64,000 bases of DNA from Charina bottae (GCA_023362775.1 JALMGJ010000008.1:40463501-40527500); one strand, 5' to 3'. Shown: positions 10,381-23,410, counted from the stretch's first letter. Program-made: numbers and translations. The notes: a model not told the origin generated them from the letters alone.

Positions 10381-12509
10381 CCCACCCCAGTATTCTTGCC
10401 GTGAAAACTAAATGGATCAGTACAACCAGAGATATGTTTCTTGGTTAGTTGTTGGTATTTATCCTTGGTGATTATACACATCTTCCATTTTGTATATACA
10501 GTACATGCACCTTTTAACTCCTACTTAAGCCCAAAGCTTTGCTTGCATCCCCAACGGTTTCCTAACCTGTTCCCTGTTTCATTTTCTCACTGGAATTATC
10601 TGCAATGATACTTCCAGTACCTTATTTCTGAGAAGTTCCCAAGCGTCCTGCGCTCTCTTTGACCTGAGGATTTCTGTCCATGAGATCCTGCCTAGAAGTT
10701 CTCCAAGCTTGTTGAGATTGTCTCTCCTGAAATCTGTTGTGCATTATGCACAATTATGCTCCAATTCACGTCTTGAAACGCAAGGTAACATGGTCACTTC
10801 CCTCCCAAAGTTCCACTGCTTGTATCTCCCTAATAAGCTGGGGGGGTAGAAAGATTTGCTTCTAGTCCCTTTACCATCTCTTCCAGGAGACCAGTCAGCC
10901 AGCACTTGCAGCAGGTATAGTTCGGGGAAGAAAACAAAGATGGCATATCTCCTATAGGCCATGAGAGCAGTTCCTTCCTTCTGATGAATAAACCACAACA
11001 CAAAGTATCTCTCCTGCCTCATTTCTGTTCACTTGCTTTCTGGGCAACTGGCTTCCTTATAGGCCCTCTGAAGCTGCCTCAACTAGGGCTGCAGCAAGCA
11101 GAGCCCTAATCATACACCACAGGCAATCAGCAACTATCAGTCAAGAATCTGTAGCTTGAATCATGTCAACTGGATTTCTATTTTCTCAGTGGAAACATTT
11201 CGCTCCTTATCCAAGGAGCTTCTTCAGTCTGAGCAAAGTTAGTAAGGGAATCATTAAATATGTTTCTAGGTGGCTGTGTGACCTTGCACCTGGGGCTAGG
11301 TCATGGTTATTTTGAGATGTTATTTCTAAGTCCTTTTATTATCTAAAGGAGGATCGTTAAGATCACCATGCTGCTGTTGAGCTTGTGAAATGGTCTTAAT
11401 CTTCCTAGGCACAGAAGACAGAGCCGGGAGAAAGATGGGAGAAAGATTGTGCCTGAGGCCCCCACCTCTATTCAAGGAAGGATTTTCCAAGTTGGCATAA
11501 ATGGATTCCTTGACCCATCTTGAGACTGAGAACCTTCATAGACATATCAGTCAAGAACCTCTCCACCTCCTTGGCTCTTCCCTCTTGTTCCTCTTCTTTG
11601 TCCTCAGTTGACCTCTCCAGCCAATCTTATGTTCCCTCTCTCTCTCTTCCTTTGCTCAATGAGCCACACTATTAATATTAATGCTGAGCCACAACATTAA
11701 AAAACCCACTTATTCCTATAACTCTAATTCCCAATACTTCTGAATTATTGAGCAAACGACATCAAAATTTCTTTAAAACTTATGGGGAAAAAAGAGTGGG
11801 GCTGTGATCCAAAGACTTCTTTAGGGTTACGCAAGGGATTATGCTTAGACAGTGAAATGTTTAAAAGTTCCTGTTTTCCTTTGAACAGCTGACCCCCACT
11901 GAATAAGTACTTCTGAATTTCCCCTCAGTTTTCAAAAACAGTTTGTCATCTTGCTCCTGAAGAAGAGCAACTCAAGAGCCCCTCAGGCTGGCAGAACTAG
12001 TTCCATGGTTCTTTTATAAAATGTAATGGTTCACATTTGTTACTTGACTCTCGAAGAAAGACGGGTGAAATTCTCCCCTAGCCCCCCCCAAAACCCTTTG
12101 CAAATTAAACCTAATTAATACGTCAAGCAATTTGTAATCATTCCGCAAGGCAAATAAACAAGCAAAAGTAATCTATCAAGAATCTAGGAGTTTCTCTTTC
12201 TTAAAACCTATAGGGATACATTTAATCTGAATGAAAGAAATTTCTAGAAAAAGTTTTCTAAACCCAAGAGGGCTTTAGCCCAAGACCAAGAATGGTTCTC
12301 CCATTCCACATAGTAATACCTACCATTCTTTTAGGAATCACCAGTTAATCCTACTTGGCTACACACTGATTCCTGTGGGATATATTTGGAGGCAGCATAA
12401 TGTTTATAAAAACTATGCCCAAACAGCCTATGTGTTGAAATGCTAAAAGACATGTCTGTCCTTCGTTCAGAGTCAAGTCGCTTCAGAAACATGCTTCTGG
12501 AAAGAATGT
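10381..12509. other. Intron 2, no recognised feature except an unclassified remnant
   Basis: Holds the remnant at 11125-11260. Otherwise I see no structure. Confidence 0.45.
11125..11260. repeat. Unclassified interspersed repeat remnant
   Basis: The segment with gtggaaacatttcgctcctt and aaggagcttcttcagtctga is familiar as a dispersed vertebrate repeat, possibly Penelope-like. I cannot confirm the class. Confidence 0.3.
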
Positions 12510-12917
12510 CCAATTTCATTTAGGTAAAGGTAAAGGTTCCCCCGCACAGTCGTGTCCAACTCTAGGGGCCGGTGCTCATCTCCGTTTCTTAGCCGAAGAG
12601 CCAGCGCTGTCCGAAGACGCTTCCACGGTCATGTGGAACCGCCCAGGGTCCCTCCTTGTGGGGGAGATGGGCGGGATATAAATCTAATAAATAAATAAAT
12701 GATGTGTGCGGAACGCTGTTACCTACCCACCGAAGTGGTACCTATTCATCTACTTGCATTTGCATGCTTTCGAATTGCTAGGTTGGCAAGAGCTGGGGCA
12801 AGTGCGGGAGCTCACTCCGTCACGCGGGGCTAGGGATTCGAAGCTCCGAACTTGCGATCTTCTGATCGACAAGCCTGGCGTCTTACCCGCTGAGCCACCA
12901 TGCCCCAATTTCATTTA
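12510..12917 (-). repeat. Sauria-type SINE with 13-bp target duplication, interrupted by an L2 tail
   Basis: The element at 12523-12904 is flanked by ccaatttcattta on both sides (12510-12522 and 12905-12917). An L2 3' end of about 64 bp (12637-12700, cgcccaggg ... gggcgggatataaat plus aaat repeats) sits inside the body at catgtgg. Confidence 0.88.
12637..12700 (+). repeat. L2 3'-end fragment inserted in a Sauria SINE
   Basis: It has the L2 terminal motif gggcgggatataaat followed by (aata)n. The SINE resumes after it with a few bases missing (ccgcat). Confidence 0.75.
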
Positions 12918-14979
12918 CCTAGTCATATATTTGCCTGTTGGGGTCATGGAAAATATTTCAAATTTGAACTGTTCGAATTCAAAATGTTCTGCTTCAAGTG
13001 CAAAATTCCTGTTTTGCGAGTATAACAGCTGTTTCAAGCACAAAAACAGGCATTTTTGAGCATTTGGGGAGTGTTTGGAGCTTTAACAGCTCTGTTTCAG
13101 TTGGAAATACTTTGTGCTGAACTCAAAACACCTTCAGACCTTGCTCTCTGCATGATGAATGGGAAGAGACAGATCAATATCTAATGGGGAATCAATCTAA
13201 CATGAAAAATGCACAAATCCACTAACAAGTTAATGTTTGTTCATTAAGAATAATTTCCTACTACAAATACAAATATAGCTTTGCTGTTCTGTTATTTTTG
13301 TTCCATCTGAGGAATTGAAAAGGTATGTTCAGATCAAAAATGAGTTAGGAATTGATTCCAGTGGTTGGCTAAAGGACTCCTGCAAGACATATCCTTTAAG
13401 GATAAGAGGAAAGATGGTAAGTTTTTCTATAAAACCACTACTGTTTAGATACTTAGGAAGAACCATATGTTGGCTTCAGTAGGAAAGGAATGTGTAGGAA
13501 GGATTCTGTTCCACAAAAATGTACTGAGCAGCTGATGAATACACATAAACCATAAAAGCCTAGTTTGCAATGAGAGGAAACGGATATGGCTGCAGACCCA
13601 TACTGATAGAGACAAACAACAGATATCTTGTTAAAAGGAAGATACAGATCATTCCTCCAAAGCACATGCGGTTGCCAAAGACAGCAAAGATCATAATTAT
13701 GGAGGAATCTCACTGTTTATTGATTCCATGCTGAAGAATATATATACAACTTTTGCCTTGCTCCAATGTGGCTCATCCTTGAAATTCCGAAGGCATCATC
13801 TGGCATCAATGTGCTAATCAATCTGCTAAAGTGCAGTGAATCTGCATGTTCTGATCATATTTTAAGACTTTGGTATAGGATTACATAATGAATATGAACA
13901 GCCTGTAGCTCAACTTGCCCCTAAATGTTCATGAACCCTCCTATCCATTTCCTGCTTATCCATGGAATTCCCACTTATTATGTTCCTAATTTCTATAAAA
14001 TGTTCAACATACACTTTCATTCCATCTCAGAAACTAAATGTTGGGATACCACCCTTAGAATTGCTTTGTAACTTAATAATATATATTAAATCAGCAGTTC
14101 CTTCCTTTTTCCTCTATACAGACAACTATATTGCCACCAAAAGCTTTCAGAGACTATAATTTTCATGTAATTCCCATTTTCTAGGTACCTAATGTGCAAA
14201 AAACATTGGTTTACCACTTACATCCAGAGAATGTTGTATTTATGCAATGAGCCTGTGAAACAAATTTCATTGTGTATGTTAATGTAACACTCAATATGAC
14301 ATGTAAGAACTCTTATTTTTTACACACCCTTTCTCTCTTTTGCCTTCATGGACTACCTGCATATCTTTATGGGCCATGGGATAGGAAGCATTGTAATAAA
14401 TTATATTTTGATGCTATGAATGAGCTGTATCACCCAGAAGGGATATGAACTGAGAAGCTTCTAGTTCAAAATTCACCTCTTGGACAAGCCATGTCTTTAG
14501 CATGGTAATAATACTGACCGATTCTACACAGAATGAGAAGTATTATTAATATCTTATAATAATGGAGAACTCATGCAGACAGAGCATTACAAGTATGTAT
14601 TTCAGCAAATACATTCACAGGCAGCTGTTAAATTTATAAGATGAGAACCCAAATTTTCAAGGGAACCCCAAATTCAATTCCATTGCCGGTCATTATCGCT
14701 TAAGTTAATTCCAATTTTAATCTGCTTTAAAGCAACAATAGAACAAACAACACAACAGATTCTACTACATTCATTCCAGTTGATACCAGCAGCTGGTAAA
14801 TACTCAGTAAAACATAAGTTTTAGCCCGACACCAAAAAGATACACTTCTTGGCATTCCACATATAGGACACCATCAGGGAAAAGGTCCTTCCTTATATGC
14901 CTGTTGACTTCTAAAATGTTTTAGAGAGAGAACACAAAAGCAATGTTTTCAAATATCCAGGTCTCTAGTTGCTTAAGGT
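12918..14979. other. Intron 2, no recognised feature
   Basis: AT-rich, without evident SINE, LINE or DNA-transposon ends. Confidence 0.5.
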
Positions 14980-15260
14980 TGTACTGTAGGTCAAAATAGC
15001 ATGGAAATGAATATGCAACCAATGAAATTCTTGAGGATCAGTTCTACACAATCTCTGAAAGCTGCTCCAAGCAGCAATCTGACAGTTGCAGCTTCTGAGT
15101 TGTATTTAACAGCAGTCTCGGGGAAAGAGCATTGCAATAATCCAACAACAGGTTAGCAGAACATCAACCTTGGTCTGGGATGACTGAGAGCTGAGAAAAG
15201 GTTCTCTACAAAGGCTCTCTGGGTCTCCTGGGACACATCTGGATCAAACCTTACCTTCAA
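14980..15260 (-). repeat. Old L2 fragment
   Basis: cattgcaataatccaacaac and the neighbouring sequence follow the complement of the L2 reverse-transcriptase 3' region (compare cattacaatagtctatacgg at about 35822). Strongly diverged. Confidence 0.5.
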
Positions 15261-15325
15261 ACCATACACTTGCTCCAGAAAAAACTATCTCCCTAATTGC
15301 TGGATCCAAGCACCAACTATACTGG

Positions 15326-15485
15326 CAGAGGTGTCCACGGGGATGGCCAAAAAAGTCAAGATAGTGACCATCTGGATATGATCAAAGCATCACACATTAA
15401 AAAGGGGTAGGGCTTTGATTGTATAGTTGCAGCTGCCATCTTGAATTTTAACTCTCCCCTTCCCTCCCCTATGGACATCCCTGCA
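15326..15485. mobile_element. Palindromic MITE, family E (gtcaagatggc type), copy 1
   Basis: gtccacggggatgg and aaaaaagtcaagatag at left are mirrored by gccatcttgaatttt and cccctatggacatc at right, with a ggggtagggct centre. Confidence 0.6.
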
Positions 15486-15892
15486 TTCTAGTCTCTGTGG
15501 CTTGTCAGGATTCAGTCTATATAAGTTGGTTCTCATCCAAACAAACAGCAATTTGAAGGAGGGAGAAATTTTCATTACACTGAATTCCTGGTTGACTCCC
15601 AAGCCTCTGTAAAATCCCCTTGACTCAATCAATGGTTTAGGAGAACTCACAAATTTGCAAATAAACATTTCCCTTATTTAGCTGAGGTTTTCTTTTGTTT
15701 TCCCCCCCCCGCAATCTTTTTTGTCAAGTTGCCAAACCAACTCTAAAAAAACCCAATGTACTCTATGCTTTAACTTGATAGCTCAACTGTAGCTTGAAAA
15801 TTGCAGCAAACGATCTAAAATGGCATCCACATGAAAAGGAGAAGTGGTGAAACTGAAAAAAGGAGTGAAATCTGCAATTTCAATATTTTTTT

Positions 15893-16324
15893 TTAATTGC
15901 ACCTTTATTATTTTTATAAACAACTCAAGGCGGGGAACATACCTAATACTCCTTCTTCCTCCTATTTTCCCCACAACAACACAACAAAAGGTGAGTTGGG
16001 CTGAGAGAGAGTGATTGGCCCAAGGTCACCCAGCTGGCTTTCATGCCTAAGGCAGGACTAGAACTCTCCGTCTCCTGGTTTGCCATTGGCTCCTTCCTAG
16101 GGCTGAGAGGGAGGGACTGGCTCAAGGTCACCCAGCCGGCTTTCATGCCTGAGGCAGGACTAGAACTCTCGGCCTCCTGGTTTGCTATTGGCTCCTTCCT
16201 AGGGCTGAGAGGGAGGGACTGGCCCAAGGTCACCCATCTGGCTTTGTGCCCAAGGCAGGACTAGAACTCACAGTCTCCTGGGTTTCTAGCCTGGAGCCTT
16301 AACCACTAGACCAAACTGGCTCTT
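15893..16324 (-). repeat. CORE-SINE with three internal 102-bp units and L2-like tail
   Basis: Reverse copy: L2-like tail at left (acctttattatttttataaa), then units with ggcttt landmarks at about 16036, 16138 and 16240 (102-bp steps), ending with the tRNA-like head complement ccactagaccaaactggctc. Confidence 0.82.
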
Positions 16325-17121
16325 TCCACTATTTCCTATTTCCACCAGCACAACGTCTATTGTGCTGAGACTCAGCCTTTCCAATAAGATACCTCCCAGA
16401 CATCTTCGACTACAGCTTCCAGAATTCCCAACAAGTAAGGAATTCAACACATCTGAAGATAATGGGCATCATGTTGGAGAAGATGGTTATTCTGTAATGC
16501 ATGGAGTCCAGTCTGAACAGTGAAAACAGACTTTATAGCAGTTTCATTCCAAGCACTGAAAATAGACTTTATTGTATTTCAGATCTAACAAAAAATAACT
16601 CAAATTAAATCTAGGAGCAATATGATGCTTTTGAACACATGTCATCCTGTGCTTCTTTTGAGCACCTTTGGATTTGAATATCTTTATTACGGTCTTTGAC
16701 CAGCCTTTACAATAGAAGAAAATAGTTTAATCCAACAAATCGTTATCAGGAAAAAGGAAAACAATAAAACAGTGGAATAATATATCGAATTAAAAGTCTT
16801 GCGCAATTGTATAACTTGGTAGTAATATTTGGCCACCTGGTGTGTGAGTGTAGAGTCAGCATCCCTTAAAAAGAAATAAACGTAAAATCTATCAGGATGA
16901 CCCTCAAATTTAGAGAAGATTGGGGAGATCAGAGCACAACTTGGGGCATCATAAAAAGGACACCGTATGGGCAAGAGTTTCTACCTCCCTGGATCCACAA
17001 ATGCAAAGTCTCTGTACATAAGGAGTCCCATGAGATCTTCCTGCCAGCAGTGCTGAAGGAAGGGCATGAAAGCGGGCTCTGGGAAAGGCCCATCTATATT
17101 TGCTTCAAGTTAAATTGTATA

Positions 17122-17662
17122 GAGAGCCAGTTTGGTCTAGTGGTTAAGGTGCTGGGCTAGAAACCAGGAGTCTGTGAGCTCTAGTCCCGCCTGAGGCATG
17201 AAAGCCGGCTGGGTGACCTTGGGCCAGTCCCTGTCTCTCAGCCCTAGGAAGGAGCCAATGGCAAACCAGGAGACTGAGAGTTCTAGTCCTGCCTTAGGCA
17301 TGAAAGCCGGCTGGGTGACCTTGGGGCAGTCCCTGTCTCTCAGCCCTAGGAAGGAGCCAATGGCAAACGAGGAGACTGAGAGTTCTAGTCCCGCCTTAGG
17401 CATGAAAGCCGGCTGGGTGACCTTGGGCCAGTCCCTGTCTCTCAGCCCTAGGAAGGAGCCAATGGCAAACCAGGAGACTGAGAGTTCTAGTCCCGCCTTA
17501 GGCATGAAAGCCGGCTGGGTGACCTTGGGCCAGTCACTCTCTCTCAGCCCAACCCACCTCACACGGTTGTTGTTGTGGGGAAAATAGGAGGAGGAAGGAG
17601 TAATAGGTATGTTCGCCGCCTTGAGTTATTTATAAAAATAATAAAGGCGGGATAGAAAATAA
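17122..17662 (+). repeat. CORE-SINE with four internal 102-bp units and L2-like tail
   Basis: The tRNA-like head (gagccagtttggtctagtgg) is followed by four copies of a unit holding the MIR-like core (gggtgaccttgggccagt). The landmark gcatgaaagc falls at 17196, 17298, 17400 and 17502, exactly 102 bp apart. The 3' end (ccgccttgagttatttata, aataaaggcgggatagaaa) is L2-like. The 34-residue periodic reading frames on both strands come from the unit length and are not proteins. Confidence 0.85.
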
Positions 17663-17831
<169 letters not shown>

Positions 17832-18102
17832 ACAGTAGAGGGTTTGTGGCTATCTAGATTTAATGATAGAATTCGGGAGCACTGGTAATATCATTTTGGC
17901 AATCAATGTCCCTAATTCTTTCTTTTACTATTGATCTGGCCTTCTCCAAAGATAATTGGCCTAAATATTCAGGAGAGAGGCCCCAGCACCTTTAAAAATG
18001 CAAATTTAAGCAATGTTTAGTAGAAGCGACTAAAGGGTAATTATTTTTTCTATCTGACTGGTATTTCTAAATAATTTTAAATTTAAATGTCATGTTATAC
18101 AG

Positions 18103-18362
18103 CAGAGCTTTCCAAACTGTGTGTCGCGACACAAAAGTGTGTCGCCACACACAGTCTGGTGTGTCACCACACAACCCGGAAGCGCTGATCACCATCAGCG
18201 CTTCCGGGTGTTCCCGCAGCGACACACCAACTGCAGCACGCAAACCCGAAAGCGCAGCAGTGCTTCCGGGTTTTTGCACGCTGCCACACTTCCGGGTTTT
18301 CCCGCGGCGACACACCAACGCCGGTTGGTGTGTCGCCGCGGGAAAAACTTTGGAAAGCTCTG
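18103..18362. mobile_element. hAT MITE, family C, copy 4
   Basis: Ends cagagctttccaaactg / ctttggaaagctctg; flanks ttatacag (18095-18102) and ttaaacag (18363-18370), one mismatch. The interior consists of inverted gtgtcgc and cttccgggtt motifs. Confidence 0.88.
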
Positions 18363-18370
18363 TTAAACAG

Positions 18371-19266
18371 GGTGCAGAAACACATGCTCTTCAGACAAAT
18401 ACTGTACATGATTGCAAGTGAAATATACCAGATAATTTTGTCAAGAGTCAATTGAACCCTTGAAAGTTTAGGACATATGCTGGTACATCAGAAATGCTTT
18501 TTGAGTTCCACAAGGATAATGTCTTATTGCACCGACAAGTCTGTCTTTGCAAATAATAAGTCATAGCAATAAATCTGCACACAGAACCTGTCATTTCAAG
18601 CTGGAATCCTGCAAATCATCTGTGTTATGAGTCACAAACCGCGAGTCTGAAATTATTTCACTGATCAGCTCAAGAAATGACCTGCTGTGGGTACTCCCTG
18701 CATTAAATTCATATGTTTTGTGAAACTGCAGGAAGTTTGGACAGAGATTTCTAGAGTGCAGACTTTAAATAAGCTTCATAGAGCCTTCATACTGCAGCAG
18801 CCATTCGCACAACCCCACCGTGGCATCCAGAACTAGAAACGCAGGACCAACTCAGTTGAGACTGTCCAGTTGCAAGCAGAGCTTGCACTGTAAATCACAG
18901 TTTTTAATAAATGAATCAACCTCAAGGAAAAAGCCTGCCTCTGAGCAACTTGCACAGATGGAGAATGAGAACCTTTAGTTGGTATTAGTTTTTATCTTTT
19001 TAATTGTAATGTTTAATAAAATAACTATTAAAAAAAAGAAAATATTTAAGTAAAACATAAGCTAAAATCTAAGCAGCGCCAGGATGGTAGTTTGCCCTCA
19101 TTGTAAAAACACAGATATCCATGATGTTAGATAGTTGGCCACATTGATTTTATTTTCACTGATTTTGTGTTTATAAGGTCATCAAGAAAGTATGGTTTTC
19201 CCCTTTAAAAATGCAATTGTCATGTTTCTAGAATGTCTGCTCATTTACTCTCCAAGGACTTTAAAA
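18371..19266. other. Intron 2, no recognised feature
   Basis: No repeat ends and no exon-like frame. 21552-22399 is similar. Confidence 0.5.
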
Positions 19267-19596
19267 AGGTAAAGGTTCCCCCGCACATTTGTGCAGTCGT
19301 GTCTGACTCTAGGGGCCGGTGCTTATCTCCGTTTGTTAGCCGAAGAGCCAGTGTTGTCCGAAGATGCTTCTACGGTCATGTGGCCGCATGACACGCGCGG
19401 AACGCTGTTACCTTCCCACCAAAGTGGTATCTATTCATCTACTTGCATTTGCGCGCTTTCGAATTGCTAGGTTGGCAAGAGCTGGGGCGAGTGCGGGAGC
19501 TCACTCCGTCACGCGGGGCTAGGGATTCGAACCTCCGAACTTGCGATCTTCCGATCGACAAGCCTGGCGTCTTACCCACTGAACCACCATGCCCCT
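19267..19596 (-). repeat. Sauria-type SINE
   Basis: Complete reverse copy: tail ggtaaaggttcccccgcac, BovB-like end agtcgtgtctgactct, and a tRNA-like head ending near accaccatgcccc. Confidence 0.9.
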
Positions 19597-19784
19597 GGAT
19601 AATAAAAATGGAGCCTACAAGCCACAGTAAATTCTTATACTGTAAATGCTGTCACTGATAGCATAAGAAGGGGCAAAGTGATTTACTTATTAACTATTAT
19701 GCTGACTTTGTGCTCAGCTGTGTGAAGTTCCTGCATATAGTTTGCATATTTAGGGTTTATGGTTTTCCTATCGAGACCATTGCT

Positions 19785-20045
19785 GCATTCATTCATTCAT
19801 TCATTCATTCATTCATTCATTCATTCATTCATTTATTTATTTATTTAAATTTATATTACTGCCCATCTTCCCCCGAAGGGGAACTCTGGGCGGTTTACAA
19901 TAAAACCGGAGTTAAAATACAAAACAAATCCCAGTGCAAATGCAATAAATATACAATATCATTTAATTATTACAATATTATTGTAATTATTGTAATTATT
20001 AAAAGATATAAATAGAGTAGAATAAAATAAAATGTAGATGGCTAC
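19785..20045 (-). repeat. L2 3' end with (attc)n/(attt)n run
   Basis: An (attc)n then (attt)n run at 19785-19848 is followed by gcccatcttcccccgaaggg and actctgggcggtttacaata, the L2 3'-terminal motif in reverse. Confidence 0.75.
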
Positions 20046-20056
20046 AGTTCTAATAA

Positions 20057-20083
20057 TTATTAGCATTAGCATTAGCATTAGCA
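20057..20083. repeat. (attagc)n hexanucleotide repeat
   Basis: Four units of attagc in a row. Confidence 0.8.
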
Positions 20084-20439
20084 TTTCCAGCATCTGCCGT
20101 GACATTGCACAGAACTGCATTTTCATCAGAAGTACAATGCCGCAATCACTGTGTGTGCCAGATAAGAAGAGGCTAGATCACCTGAGAAGGAGTATAGGAT
20201 CTTTCTCTATGATAAAAGAAAATGAATAGCAATTATTAGCATTCATAATTGCATTTGTCTGCTCAAAATGACTCACATCTTCCATGCTCAAGCTTGAGAT
20301 GGCTTTGACATATCAGACAAATGCTGATAACAGTGAACCAATTCAAAACTAATTATCAAGAAATACAATAGGAGTGGGAGCAGAGGACCACAGATTTCTG
20401 AAAAGCCTCAGCCCGAATATGTTCCTCCATCTGAGGGCA

Positions 20440-20530
20440 AGATCTTTATAGAAGGCTCATTTCCAGGTGTCCCCACCAAGCCTTTTCAATTATGGCACCT
20501 CATGTGTGTAATGTCCTCTTCCAGGGGGTT
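20440..20530 (+). repeat. Old L2 fragment
   Basis: A frame reading FSIMAPHVCNVLFQGVPL resembles the L2 stretch AFSAIAPALWNILPPEVRL. Confidence 0.4.
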
Positions 20531-20803
20531 CCCCTTGTAATAACTTTACCATCATTTTAGTGCCAGCTGACAATAATTTTTATAATTTTCATGGGCATTT
20601 AGAGACTAGCCTAAAGCCTACTTGGATGCCCTCCAGAGGCACTGAAGCTGCAACTTCCCAAATTCCAAGACTTTGTTCATGCAAGGTTCATTCCAACACA
20701 TCTGGAAAGTATCACACTGGGAGAAATTGCACTAGAACCTTATACTTTGCATTATTATGGTTTGATATGCTGCATTTATTGTTTCTGCTGCTGCACTAAA
20801 AGG

Positions 20804-20969
20804 CAGGGATGGAATTAGGGTCTGTGTCATCCGGGGCAAACATGGATTCCGCCCCCCCCATGGGTTATTTTGTCATTTTGGCACCCCCCAGGCATCATTT
20901 TGCCGCCCCCCCCAGCGTGGCGCCTGGGGCACATGCCCTGCTTGCCCCCCCCCCCCAGTTGCGGCCCTG
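20804..20969. mobile_element. Possible hAT MITE remnant
   Basis: Short inverted ends cagggatgg / gcggccctg with loosely matching flanks ctaaaagg and ctataaag. The C-rich interior has long C runs. Confidence 0.4.
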
Positions 20970-21418
20970 CTATAAAGGTAAAAAATCCCTCAGATTGGAA
21001 AGTAAAAAAACTGCAAGTAGACCGATCTACTCTACAACCCTGAAATTTTCTGTGCATTCCCTTCCCTTCTGTGGGCTCCCTTCCAAATGTCTTGGCTTCC
21101 TGAGATTAGTCTACATCTGCTAGGTGTTGCCACCTTGCGAGGCAGGATACCTTTAAATATATAGGCCCTTAAGTCCTCCATACAACCTCTGGCCTATCCG
21201 TTGCCTGTGTCTACTATAGTAATTTTATTAAGGCTCTTAGATTACTGGCAGGGACAGGCAACAAAAAGTTTAGGGGCAGCATCAGGTGCCCCCAAGGTAA
21301 GATATATCAGAACAACTATCAACATTTCTCCTCTGTTCAACATCAACCTCAGATTCTCTGTTTATGCCATTCCTATTTTGCCTATTGTTCATGCACAAGT
21401 GTGAGAAGCACTGTTTCT

Positions 21419-21543
21419 CAACCTTGGCAACTTTAAGCTGTGCGGACTTCAACTCCCAGAATTCCCCAGCCAGCAATGCTGGCTGGGGAATTCTGGGAGT
21501 TGAAGTCCGCACAGCTTAAAGTTGCCAAGGTTGAGAAACACTG
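21419..21543. mobile_element. Palindromic hAT MITE, family D, copy 3
   Basis: Flanks gtgagaag (21411-21418) and gtgggaag (21544-21551). The arms are essentially perfectly complementary over about 58 bp and share the variant gctgtgcgg. Confidence 0.9.
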
Positions 21544-22407
21544 GTGGGAAGGGAAGAAGAAGGAGATTCTCTATTGCTGAAAGTATCCCTAGCCTGTGCT
21601 TTGGAGTAACTCACAAATTATGTCATCCAACCCTTCCAAAATTTGTGCTACTACTCATTAAAGTTGCCACTAAGGTTTCACCTAAAATGAAATCTGAAAC
21701 AAATCTGAGAGTTTCTCCTCCGGCAAAATAGTTGAGGAATTTAAAAGGAAGCCATGTGCATTACCATAAAATAACAGCAAAAATATTTTGGAGATGTTCC
21801 ACTTTGAGAATTGAAAGTCTGTTTCAAATCCACCCCACCCCCACTGCTATTAAAACAGGCAAAAACAGAGAAGTCAAGATGCAGAGTTATTTCTCAAGAG
21901 TGGATTCAGCGAAACGATTTGAAAAACCATCCAGTTGTGGGTCCTTTTTTTTAACGAACCCAGACAGCAACCTGCTAAAAATCATTTGAACTACGCTCTG
22001 ATGGCTTACCAAGAACCAGTACTCCTGTTTTATTTATTTGGTTTCCAGAGAAACCACATGTCACATTGCTCAAAGTAAATTATAGATTTATTTAGGACAT
22101 GGAATACTTTTTAAAGCTCCACTTAAGCAGAGATCAGTCATTTTGATCAATCCAAGGCTCCGCTCACACGAATAGTGATAAAGCCAATGGTTCTGTAAGC
22201 TGGATTTCAAGATTCAAATGAGTAGTGGTCAAAATCCTATTTATATTAAGCACGTGTAATTCCCACTGGACTCAGCTAAGTAAATATGCATATAAGCAGT
22301 CCAACTTTGTAATTCCCTAAGGGCAACCCAGCCAGTACTATAGTAAAAGCAACATAGATACATCTAATGAAAAAGGCTCTTAATAAGAAAAAAGCTATTC
22401 TCTAATC

Positions 22408-22543
22408 CCGTGTTTCTCAACCTTGGCAACTTTAAGATGTCTGGACTTCAACTCCCAGAATTCCCCAGCCAGCAATGGCTGGCTGGGGAATTCTGGGAGT
22501 TGAAGTCCACACATCTTAAAGTTGCTAAGGTTGAGAAACACTG
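22408..22543. mobile_element. Palindromic hAT MITE, family D, copy 4
   Basis: Perfect duplication ctctaatc (22400-22407 and 22544-22551). The 5' end is ccgtgtttctc. Confidence 0.9.
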
Positions 22544-22638
22544 CTCTAATCCAACGGTGATTTAAATACACTTCTGTAGTTAAGAAATTCTGTAGCTTTA
22601 GGTCACTGAACTCTAGATTGCATTGTATCTTTCTACAG

Positions 22639-22947
22639 CAGAGCTTTCCAAACTGTGTGTCGCGACACAAAAGTGTGTCGTCTGCGGGGCCCAGATGTGT
22701 CGCGTCAAAACCTGGAAGCATTGATGGCACGCCATCAGCGCTTCCGGGTTTTCCCGCGGCGACACACCAATGGCGGTGCGCAAAAATCCGAAAGCGCTGC
22801 AGCCACGGCGGCGCGCAAAAACCAAAAGCGGCAGCAGCGCTTCCGGGTTTTTGCGCACTGCCACAATGGCGCCGCTTCCAGGTTTTCCTGCGGCGACACA
22901 CCAACGGCGGTTGGTGTGTCGCCGCGGGAAAACTTTGGAAAGCCCTG
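22639..22947. mobile_element. hAT MITE, family C, copy 5
   Basis: Perfect 8-bp duplication ttctacag (22631-22638 and 22948-22955). It has the same gtgtgtcgcgacac start as copies 4 and 6. Confidence 0.9.
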
Positions 22948-23099
22948 TTCTACAGTATTCCAAGATCTACATGGGTACATGTCCTGTGAATGGGCCAACT
23001 TCTACAGGGTTCGGGGATACAGGTAAATTAACCCCAATAAATTCAGTGCAAGTCACCCCAGCTCCTCTCCTAGCAGGCATTACAGTTTGGGCTAGAAAA

Positions 23100-23410
23100 A
23101 GAGAAAGGAGAAAGATTTTGTTTTTTTCCAGGAACCTCCCCTGCTAGACTTGATGTCAGGGAGATAACTGGTGAAGAAGGAGGAGGCTCCCTCCAGTGGG
23201 ATAAACGCATGCATAGTACTGAATCGCTTTGCTTTCCTCGCAAGAGGCTGAAGAAGGCACCGCCCTAATTTCTTGGGCCTTTTCTCTGAGCATTACTAGT
23301 TCATTTTAGTTTAGCTGGATTCTGTCTAGCAGAGTAGAACAATAAAACACTAGAGCCTTTACACCAAGTCTCAGCGTGTTCCTTCACTCGAAGTCAGGAC
23401 ACTTGAGCTT
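23100..23410 (+). repeat. Possible LTR fragment
   Basis: The order of an acaataaaacac polyadenylation region followed by a short U5-like stretch (gtcaggacac) resembles an LTR. Only one copy is in the window and no flanking duplication was found, so this is weak. Confidence 0.25.

Noticed and set aside
17131..17560. CRISPR-like array (regular repeats)
   Set aside because: Units are head-to-tail without spacers and lie in a eukaryotic SINE.
17137..17587. Both-strand open frames with a 34-residue repeat, also at 15943-16264, 29461-29646 and 60582-60767
   Set aside because: The period equals 102/3 and follows the SINE unit; the sequence contains the SINE core and no protein domain.
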